Shown piece after piece: positions 55,529 through 64,000 of a stretch of DNA of 64,000 bases. Position 1 is the stretch's first letter; each line of letters opens with the position of its first letter. The stretch comes from Heterobasidion occidentale (Eukaryota > Basidiomycota > Agaricomycetes > Russulales > Bondarzewiaceae), in contig JBCAQO010000015.1 of NCBI GenBank assembly GCA_039111635.1, forward strand, positions 361,378 through 425,377, in the 5' to 3' direction. The position numbers and the translations under genes were made by a program. The notes beneath the pieces were generated by a model. It searched no databases, was not told the origin of the DNA, and was given only the letters and a program-made list of their open reading frames with translations.

Positions 55529-57304
55529 ATGGCTACCCCATCCGCAAGAAACGCAACTTCAAAGCCCTCCAGCTCGATGTCGCGCAACCCCCGCCGGAGC
55601 CCCAGCCCCAGCTCCAACCCGTCCCCACGCGCTTGGCACCCGCAGCGGGGGGCAAGAAGCGCCCCCCTCCCATGGCCCTCAAATCTTCCACCAAGAACGA
55701 CTCCTCCACCGCCCACGGCGGCGCCGACGACAATGGCCTGCTCTCCGTCACGAACGGCCCCACGTCGGCGCCCGCATCGGCCCAGCGCACGACCTACCAC
55801 ACCACCCTCTCCAACACGCTCGCCAACCTCGACATGAACGCGGAAACAAAGTACGATCTGCGCGATGACGACCTGAAGGATCTGAACGAGCTCGGCCAGG
55901 GCAACGGCGGCAGCGTGAAGAAGGTCGAGCACGTCCCCACACATACCATCATGGCGAAGAAGGTGCGATCATGCCTTGCCCCATATCGTCCCGTCCCGTT
56001 CTGTCTTGTCTTTCTTGTCGGTGCTGACTAAATCGCATTATGTGCGCCTAAACTAACTCGTCCGTCCTGTCAACTGCGCTCCCTTCCGCCCAAATGGCCC
56101 ACGCGATCGGGTGACGCAGATTGTGCTCATTGACGCTAAGCCGTCCGTGCGGAAGCAAATCCTGCGCGAGCTGCAGATCATGCATGACTGCCACTCCGAG
56201 TACATCATCTCCTTCTATGGCGCGTTCCTCTCGGACCCCAACATCTGCATCTGCATGGAGTTCATGGACAAGGGCTCGCTCGACGGCATATACAAACAAA
56301 TCGGCGCCATCGACGTCGAGGTGGTGGCCAAGGTCGCTCTTGCCGTGCTCGAGGGCCTCACGTACTTGTACGACGTCCACCGTATCATTCATCGTGGTAT
56401 GTTTCTCGACGTTTTGCTGGATCAATTAAGCTCATCTCCATCCCGTGCAGATATCAAGCCGTCGAACATACTTTTCAACTCGAAAGGTCAGATCAAGATC
56501 TGTGATTTTGGCGTGTCCGGCGAGCTCATCAACTCGATCGCGGACACATTCGTGGGAACATCGACGTACATGAGTGTGCGTACCCTATCCCCTCCCTTTC
56601 ACGCGTGATTGTCTCCCATTTTGCTGACGTTGACTATTTATGGCGCACAGCCGGAGCGGATACAGGGCGCGCAGTACACCGTCAAGTCGGACGTGTGGTC
56701 GCTCGGGATCTCATTGATCGAGCTCGCGCTCGGGCGATTCCCGTTCTCCGACTCGTCCTCGGACGACGATTCCGACCTGTCCGACTTTGAAGGCACGCTC
56801 TCGCCCTCGCGGCCCATGTCGCTCGGGCTGCCCCCGCCGCGCGGCAAGTCCAAGCCGATGCGCAAGGAGCTCGACAGCAAGGAGGCAAAGCGGAACAAGC
56901 GAAAGAGCAAGGGCGTGAGCTTGCAGGGCGGCGGGATGACGATGAGCATCCTCGAGCTGCTGCAGCATATCGTGAATGAGCCAGCGCCGAGGCTGACCCC
57001 TGATGGCCGCTTCCCGAAGGTGGCGGAAGCGTTCGTCGACGGGTGTCTGCTGAAGGACCCGGACATGCGGCAGACGCCGAAGGATCTGCTGGTGCGTACC
57101 CCTTGTCTTCTCTCTTCCTCGCCCTGTGCTTCTGCAGCACCGTGCTGTCGGTGGCGCTGTTGAACGGCCTTTTCAACTACTTTCGCGCCTTGTTGTTCAC
57201 TCGCGTTCTCATTCGTCTCTTTTTTTTTTTGGTAGCAACATGAGTGGATAGTGAGCGCCAAGACGTCGACATTCGACCTCGAGGCGTGGGCGAGCACGTT
57301 CTGA
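55529..57304 (+). CDS. MAP kinase kinase of the Ste7/Fuz7 (MEK) class
   Basis: Dual-specificity kinase of the mating/filamentation cascade. Exons: 55529-55962, 56120-56396, 56451-56575, 56651-57091 and 57236-57304. N-terminus MATP, then [14 protein letters not shown]; docking-type basic stretch. Gly loop [17 protein letters not shown]; Lys in [18 protein letters not shown]/catalytic loop [38 protein letters not shown]; activation/APE region [17 protein letters not shown], closest to MEK1/Ste7 rather than Pbs2 or Mkk1; [20 protein letters not shown]-terminal [15 protein letters not shown] and [18 protein letters not shown]. The kinase domain has a Ser/Pro/Lys-rich insert before the last helices. 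ATG and the KKRNFK segment are one base out of frame; the C-run at 55536-55539 appears one C short. Confidence 0.93.
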
Positions 57305-58646
57305 GCCGTGCTGACTGCCTCCAGTCTGACCGGGTCCCCTACACCCCAAGGGGAGTTCGGTGATCGCTTCTGATACCCTCTGCCTCAGGCGCGCGGGCGC
57401 TCGCGCACGGACACATCCCCATCACCCCATACACACAACCCATCTCCACGCACATACACATCTAAAACTGTTGACAGTGAGCCCCCGCCCCGCCCCGCCA
57501 TCTCTTACTATCCCATCTTCCCACCTGTGTGCCGTCTTAGGCCTCGACTTGCTCCGACCCGACCCGGCCTCCTTCGACTGGTTGTTCTGTCTCGACTTTT
57601 GGTTGTCTCTGCCGTGCGCCTCGGGCTGGGCTGGGGGCGAAATGATATGAAAGCGCGATGTATGTATTGTTATAGAGAGAATGCATGATGACGACGACGA
57701 ATACAAAGATAACGAACGAGTTTCTGATGATCGCGGGTGTTCGCTGCGAGGTGTGCCGTTGTTCCGTGTCTGTGATGTTCTGTTCTTCCAATCTGAAGTC
57801 GGTGGAGTGTTGGGGATGTTCAGACTATTTTTGAGCATCAGGCAAGTGGGTCGGCTTCTGTCTTTGCATGGTTTCCGTTCTGAGGTGCCATCGATCGTTC
57901 ATGCTTGATTGATTCACAGCGCTACCGCACCGTGCCTAGTGTCTATTTGGGCACCGACAGCAGGCGACACGGCTTGGAATCTCTTGGAATGCCTGAATGG
58001 AAGCGGACGGAAAGCCAGGAACGGCGCCAGTTTAGCGCCTCTCAGAAGCGGAAGCGGGTCCTGTGATTGGACGGGGCGGCACGTGGTGCGACGGGTGATG
58101 CGATGGCCCAATGCGGGCTTGAGAACGTTCCATCCGGCGCGTCGAAGGTGAGCATGCCTGTTCCCCACGGCTAAAGATCGCAGTGTGCTGCACTCAACGG
58201 GGATCTCTCTCGTCGTGTGTGCTCGGCTGCTAATATTACCGTCCAGCCCGTGCGCAAGGTATATATATCATTCCATGCCGCGATATCTCAGTCCGTTCTT
58301 GCGCCCGCTCGCCCCCCATCACACGCACCAGTGCATAGCTCGTCTGGCAGCACCGTCGACACATCCCCATCATAATTCACCGTCGTACCTCCATCACCCA
58401 CCCCAGTGCCGCCCACGGCGCTCTCCATCGCACAGCTCCCCATCCCTCTCTCTCTCTCTAGCAAGCAACCCAATCACACTCTGCCCCTCCCCCGCGCCCG
58501 GGGCAGGCGCATTGCCATTCCGGATCCAAACACCGACGCGACAGTGCGTGCGTCCGAGATTGGAAGCCCGAGACCTCCCTCGCAGCTTTCCAGTGCCAGC
58601 CTCGATCCTTGCATCCCCGTGCGCTTGGTTTCTCGCAAGCCTATAA
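57305..58646. other. intergenic region between MAPKK and DUF2235 genes
   Basis: About 1.3 kb. The first part is MAPKK 3' UTR. From 58260 on it is C/T-rich with ATATATAT near 58259 and CTATAAATGG just before the DUF2235 start, which could serve as TATA boxes. No ORF supported. Confidence 0.5.
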
Positions 58647-60829
58647 ATGGCGGGCATATCTGCGGTCGCCGGTCCATCGAGTCCTTCCGCCGCTTTCCCT
58701 GATCCCTTCTTGACTCTACCGCTAACACCCCTCATAATGAGACCACCGCGCACCCTCGTGCTCTGCTTCGACGGCACATCCAACGAGTACGACGCCAATG
58801 TCCGTACGGCCACGCGTATCCTATTTCAGGAAGGAGCACTAATGCGGCGTGTGTGACTGCGCGCAGAACACGAACGTCGTCAAGTTCTTCTCGCTGCTCA
58901 AGAAAGACAACATCGACCAGCAGATGTGCTATTACCAGGTGCGCCCACGCGAGGCATTTCGGCAGGCAGCGCGCCGCCGCTCACGGAGCAACGTGCGTTT
59001 TTCGGTGCGCATATATCCAGGCCGGCGTGGGCACGTACTTCCAGCCGGGCGTCGTCTCGCCCCTCTTCCAATGGGGCGCAAAGATACTGGACGAGGCCGT
59101 CGCCTGGTATCTTCCGGCCCACGTCATGGACGGGTACAAGTTCCTCATGCAGAACTGGAACACCGGAGACAAAGTCTGCTTGTTCGGTAATTGTCAAGTT
59201 CCGTCTCTATCTCCTGACTGCCCCTCCTCTGACGAACGTGCTCTCCCTTGAATCTGATCAGGCTTCTCTCGTGGCGCATATACCGCCCGCGCGCTTGCTG
59301 GGATGCTTTACAAGGTACGTACATCCCCTAGACGCGGATCTTGAGTCTATTTTGGGAATGGCAGGTGAACTGGTGCTGAACGGTCGCGCGCGCACACAGG
59401 TGGGCCTCCTTCCGCGGGACAATGAAGAGCAGGTCCCGTTCGCGTACAGGCTCTACGCGTCGAGCAAGTCGACCGACCTGACTCTCGCTGCGGGCTTCAA
59501 GACCACGTTCTGCCGCGACGTGCCGATTGAATTCGTGGGCGTCTGGTGGGGATATCGTTCTTCCGTAGTGTGCGCAGAGAATTCTGGAACCTGACCTGGG
59601 GATTGACGCTGCAGGGACACCGTGGCGAGCGTCGGGATAGTCATGACGAAGAGTCTACCTTTTGTCTCGACCAACAACGCGATCCGGACATTCAGGCACG
59701 CGCTCTCCCTCGACGAGGTTCGCTCATTCAGTGCCGACTATCTCTGTGAGACTGACTCTATCCGATTGACATCCCCTGTGTGCGCCGTCTAGCACCGCGC
59801 CAAGTTCCGCCCGAATCTATATCACCGTCCCGAGATGACGCCGAGCGGCCTCGCCGCGGTCGACACATCGCAGCACCCTGTGCTCTCCGCCCTCAGGATG
59901 AAAATCCGCCGGAGCTGGCAGGAGAAGAACCGCAAGTTCGAGGAGGCGATGGGGTACGGCGACAGCGACGCCCTCGAGACTGGATCGAACGGGAGCGGCA
60001 CGCGCTCGCCCGGGTGGACGACGGACGTGTGCGAGGTGTGGTTCAGTGGATGTCACAGCGGTGCGTGATGGCGCTCGTTTCTCCCTTTCCTTTGGAGATG
60101 TGTCCGTGGAGAGGCTTGCTTATTTTTCGTCCCTCGTGGCTGTTGTGCTTCGGCTACTAGATGTGGGCGGTGGTGCGGTGTCCGATGCGACAGAGTACGC
60201 GCTGGCGGATATCCCCCTGCGGTGGATGGTCCGCGAGGTGATGCTCGCGCAGTGCGGGATCATGTTTGACGAGGCCGCGCTGACGCGCTGGAACATCCCG
60301 CTGACGGCCACGGAGGCGTTCAAGAAGCAGGCATCGAAGCCCTCGTCGCCCGCCCCGGGCGCGGCCTCGCCTGCGAGCGCGAACGGGAACGGGAGCGTCG
60401 AGAACGGCGGCGACGGCGGCAACGGGCAGAACGGCAAGGGCGTGAAGAGGGCGGACTCCGTCAGCAGCTGGGTGGCCACGAGAGAGCTCTCGGACGCCGT
60501 GCAGCCGATGGATGACGAGCTGAAGAAGCAGCCGCTGTGGTGGATCCTCGAGATATTGCCCACGAAGTATTCGTATCAGGACGTGGCTGGCAAATGGGTC
60601 ACCTTCTGGAGGTGCGTGCGGTTTCTGACCCGTCTCCACGCACCGCCGACTGACCGGTTTCGCGCTACTCTTCTGGTTTTTATCGTACAGCATTCATCTC
60701 GGCCGCGGCCGATACACGCCCCCGCAGCCCAAGTTCCACGAGAGCGTGAAGGTGCGCATGGAGGACGCTGCGCTGAAGTATGCGCCGCGCGCGATATATG
60801 ACAAGGGCACCGAGACGTACGTGCTATGA
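58647..60829 (+). CDS. DUF2235 alpha/beta-hydrolase-like protein
   Basis: Nine exons: 58647-58799, 58867-58938, 59021-59186, 59262-59314, 59400-59545, 59615-59717, 59793-60060, 60161-60611 and 60691-60829; frame intact. DUF2235 (the domain of T6SS Tle1-type phospholipases) is shown by TLVLCFDGTSNEYDANNTNV, QMCYYQAGVGTYFQPG, nucleophile motif CLFGFSRGAYTARALAGMLY, KVGLLPRD, FVGVWDTVASVG, RHALSLDEHRAKFRPNLYH, and catalytic Asp EVWFSGCHSDVGGGAV, then DIPLRWMVREVM. A Gly/Asn/Ser-rich linker (about 60350-60450) interrupts the C-terminal part. Start alternatives are 58647 or the in-frame ATG at 58737 just before RPPRTLVLCFDG. Substrate in fungi is not established. Confidence 0.9.
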
Positions 60830-61034
60830 GGATCTAGGCCGTAGGACATTCGTTGGCTTTCGATTGTGGATAGGACAGTGGACTGAATTCCTGCTGCTGT
60901 GATTGTGGGTGTATTTTGACGACTGAATTTATGAGTGCTGGACACGATGGGCGTTACTTGACGAATACCTATGATTTCCTGGCTTCTTGAATAGAGTCGT
61001 GGCATTCGATGCAGATGTATGCGGTCGAATAGCC

Positions 61035-61522
61035 ATATGAGGGACCATGCCGGACAAAAATCAGTCAAAACTGCCCTTCTTGATGATAAATTAGTGATTT
61101 TTGAGCCAAAGGCAGCTATTTTGAACAATTGTCAGAAATTGTCAGGAATTGTTGTCATAAGTCAACAAATCCCAGCCGACACCCACATCTCTCGCCATGT
61201 ATTCCCTCAAATTGCTGGCAATTGCTGGCATTTCTGAAATAATGCTGTATTTCTTCTGTGTTATTTTCACTTGTTCAGAGCTCAACTGTTCAAAATCGTC
61301 GGCAATTGTCCACAATTGCCAGCAGTTCATACATAAAAATAGATTGCTAGCAATTGTTGTCAATTGACAGCTTGAATGAGGACAGGAATTGTCAGCAATT
61401 GGTTGTGATTTGTTGGTAATTGCTGTAATTTTTTAGCAATTGTTAGCAATTGCCAACAATTGCCAGCTATAGCCAACTAAACCCATTTCTTGATGATTTT
61501 TGTCCGAGAAAACCCTTCATAT
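61035..61522. mobile_element. MITE rich in CAATTG motifs
   Basis: AT-rich 488 bp. Left end ATATGAGGGACC...CGGACAAAAATCA, right end inverted ATATGAAGGG...CGGACAAAAATCA; possible target duplication AGCC (61031-61034, 61523-61526). The interior has very many AATTG/CAATTG words with GCAATTG-type half sites in both orientations. No coding capacity. Confidence 0.7.
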
Positions 61523-61755
61523 AGCCAAAGGACTTTGGATTTCGGACCCAAGCTTCACGCCCATAATTAAACCCTAACCCATGTTCGGGCAATATGGTGT
61601 TGTGGCGAGTTGTGTCGGCCAAGTCATTGACTTGCTTGAAAGCTACACTGTGTCACCCCGCGTACTGGAGCTCGCATATTGACTATCTCCTGTGTAAGGT
61701 CGCTCGCTCACTTGGATTTCGCAGCTTTCGATCAGCATTGTCTCATCCGTTCGTC

Positions 61756-62982
61756 ATGCCACGGCGCTCCACCTCTCCCAACCTACCTGAAAACAGACAA
61801 GCCTCTGGCAGCCGAGGCTACCGAGGACGCAGGGACGACGACCGAGAATATAGCAGAGATCACAGAGAGAAAGAGTCCAAGCCATACGGGCGCGCTGACA
61901 GAGGCAGAGGCAGAGGCAGAGACGCGGAGGCCGAGAGCTTCAGGGAGAGGCAGGGCGGAGACAGGTATCGCGACCGCCGGGACCGCGACGACGACAACGG
62001 ACGCGGCCATTATTCTCGAAACAGAGAGGACCGCCCATCAGAGAGGCGCGGGCGCGAGGGCTCGAGCGAACGAAACGGGCGCGGTGGTCCCTCGGCGCAC
62101 CGACGATCCGCCTCCCCACGGCCCTCGCGTCCGCACTCGTCGCGCCCGCGCTCGCGCTCGCGGTCCCACTCGCGCTCGGCGGCGCCAGAAGACAAGGAAA
62201 AGGAAAAGGACAAGGCAAAGCCGAATTTTGGCGCGTCAGGGCTGCTGGCCGCTGCCACGAACACTGTCAAGAAAACGGACGGTACCTCGACGTTGTTGAA
62301 GTACAACGAGCCGCCGGAGGCGCGGAAGCCCGTTGTCGGATGGAGGCTGTATGTATTCAAGGGAAGCGAACAAGTCGGTGCGTTCTGGCTCCGATGCCTC
62401 CCCCGTCCGTTTGCTAATCCCAGCTGATCCTCCGGCGGCGGAATTGATCGAATATCGCGCGATGTGATAGACCTCCTTCATATACACCGACAGAGTGCGT
62501 ACCTCATCGGAAGAGACAAGGCGGTGGCGGACATAACGATCGACCATCCATCTTGCTCGAAACAGCACGCCGTGATACAGTGTAAGCCTTCCCCCCCCCT
62601 CGCGTCCCCCTTCGGCCCGCTCATACGAACGTTGCGTGAAGTCCGGTATGTGCAATCAAAAGACGAATTCGGTGTTTCAAAGGGAGTCGTAAAGTGCGCG
62701 GTGCCCTGTTCCGCTTCCCGTACGCACCTGTGCTGATGGCTCGTTCAAGGCCTTTTGTCATCGACCTCGAGTCCACGAACGGAACGCATGTCAATGATGA
62801 AACGATACCGACCACTAGGTTCTACGAGCTCCAAGCGAGTGACGGTGCGCCGTTTCTCTCCCAGCCGTGCTGGACACCTGATGCTCACTTCCGCTTTGTT
62901 CTGCGCGGATGTCGACATTGCAGTGCTGAAGTTCGGGCAATCTACCCGAGAATACGTCCTTCTGCATGATGAGGCCGCGTGA
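61756..62982 (+). CDS. FHA-domain pre-mRNA factor, Pml1/SNIP1-like
   Basis: Likely RES-complex subunit aiding splicing and nuclear pre-mRNA retention. Five exons: 61756-62377, 62471-62581, 62642-62693, 62750-62844 and 62924-62982. The N-terminus is Arg/Asp/Ser/Gly-rich (RS/RGR repeats), as in SNIP1. Then NFGASGLLAAATNTVK, LLKYNEPPEARKPVVGWRLY, and FHA core DLLHIHRQSAYLIGRDKAVA, ITIDHPSCSKQHAVIQ, PFVIDLESTNGTHVNDETIP. It ends TREYVLLHDEAA, the characteristic SNIP1/Pml1 C-terminus. Phosphopeptide-binding Arg (IGRD), Ser (PSCSKQH) and Asn (STNGT) are all present. Frame intact. Convergent with the zinc-finger gene. Confidence 0.92.
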
Positions 62983-63680
62983 AATCGGCCTTCATCGTCC
63001 AATTAGACTCGACGCCGCGCTGTGTGTCGATACCGCCGATTTGGTCCCATCTTGATGCCATCGTACCGCCTCCGGGCAGGATCCGTGAGCGACCGTCGTG
63101 AAGGAGCGTGAAGGGCGCGTGCAGGGACCGCTTTTGTCCGCCCAATATGGACAACGTCAACTGCAGCTCCGAAGCGCTTCTTGACAGGGCGGCCCCTCGT
63201 TTCCTTGCTTTGTAGTCGTATGACAGCTTAGCCGAACACGTTTGCACGCGACGTCCACGCGTGTGCTTCTCGTCGTGCTTTGTGCGCCAGCCTATGCGTT
63301 GTGCGCCTCGCTGTGCATGTCTTCTCTAAGAGAATATTCTACTAGAACATGCCTAGGAACAAGGCGGTGATCAGAGACAAGGAAGAGTTTGATAGCGATA
63401 CAGATCCGACGTATTACAGAGATAGACGTGTGGGTGGGTGCGTTGGATGGGGGAGAGCAAATCGTAAGACAGAAAAAATATAGCGAAAACCGTTAAAGTG
63501 GGGAATACACGAGACGCGATCGGGTCAGTACCTGAGGTATCGGTACAAGTTAATAGAGCAATGCGAGAACGGGAGAAAGGCTTGAAAAGAGAACAGAACC
63601 AGAAATAACCTGTGGAGCGAGAGACTAAACGATCTATGCAAGTTGTGTACGAGAAAGGAGGCTCGAGGGGCACAGCCCCA
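62983..63680. other. intergenic region between convergent FHA and zinc-finger genes
   Basis: About 700 bp between two stop codons; both 3' UTRs are expected here. No RNA gene or repeat seen. Confidence 0.5.
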
Positions 63681-64000
63681 TCAGCAGCCCCAGTCCAACA
63701 TCGCGTGAATATCACCTTTGCAAGTGATATTCGCGTTGTCTAGATGGCGCTTGAGCGCGTCGCGCCTGCTAAACCTCTTGCTGCACCCGCCGACGAACAG
63801 CCTCTCCGCCTCTCCATAAGCAATCGGAGTGCACTCCTGCGAGACTCCGTAGTCGTCCGCATGCTCCACGGGCACACCACGGCAGACCCACTGCCCCCCT
63901 TGTGCGTCAGGATGTGGCGCTTCAGGTCGGGCATGCGCCCGTTGGACTGGATCCAGCTGCAGTGAGGGCACTTGAACGGCGAACGTTTGGACGCGTCCAA
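63681..64000 (-). CDS. C2H2 zinc-finger protein, 5' part outside window
   Basis: The reading enters at the right edge: RSPFKCPHCSWIQSNGRMPD, LKRHILTHK (C2H2 finger), then after a one-base frame change WVCRGVPVEHADDYGVSQEC, FVGGCSKRFSRRDALKRHLD, NANITCKGDIHAMLDWGC and stop. This VCCGVP...GGCxKRFSRRDxLxRH pattern is typical of basidiomycete-specific C2H2 regulators. The frame change lies in the C-run 63894-63899 (plus strand), one base short of the continuous frame. Targets unknown. Confidence 0.8.
   Translation of the reverse strand, partial: GRVQTFAVQVPSLQLDPVQRAHARPEAPHPDAQGGQWVCRGVPVEHADDYGVSQECTPIAYGEAERLFVGGCSKRFSRRDALKRHLDNANITCKGDIHAMLDWGC

Overview
This window is nuclear DNA of a filamentous basidiomycete, most likely an agaricomycete of the polypore type. 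Nearly every gene is cut by many 45-90 nt GT-AG introns with CTRAY-like branch points. Families typical of the group are present: multi-pass membrane proteins, a 2OG-oxygenase of the isopenicillin-N-synthase type, an HsbA-like small secreted protein, a class 3 lipase, DIRS-like retrotransposons and PIF-like MITEs. Species cannot be fixed from sequence alone. I derived exon boundaries by hand from splice signals and family conservation, so single junctions may be off.

Layout. 1-16 kb is gene-rich: TRM61 (tRNA m1A58 methyltransferase, cut by the left edge) diverges from a PAS-domain gene; then MDE1 (methionine salvage), NTA1 (N-degron amidase), a 2OG-Fe(II) oxygenase and two unrelated membrane-protein genes. 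16-21 kb holds a long gene-poor stretch and the AMPK beta subunit. 22-35 kb is a transposon island: two DIRS-like elements head-to-tail on the minus strand (A at 22.2-30.0 kb, B at 30.3-35.2 kb). A carries a solo LTR in gag, an intron in its recombinase and a 2.2 kb TIR element in the same gene. 35.6-36.1 kb is a dense array of short perfect hairpins with a recurring CGCT loop. 36.9-51.5 kb is again genic: secreted protein, AMD1, class 3 lipase, HST2-like sirtuin, APC2 and an MFS carrier. 51.9-54.4 kb has a PIF-like MITE with a tRNA-like segment, abutted by an element with 168-bp inverted repeats around a gene fragment. 55.5-64 kb holds a Ste7/Fuz7-class MAPKK, a DUF2235 hydrolase, a MITE, a Pml1/SNIP1-like FHA gene and a C2H2 zinc-finger gene cut by the right edge.

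There is no operon or metabolic cluster. The most unusual gene-structure feature is a set of very small exons (3, 8 and 10 nt) and GC-AG introns placed at active-site motifs. A caution: at least eight conserved ORFs are broken by a single base, nearly always in a short homopolymer, which points to assembly indels more than to mass pseudogenisation.
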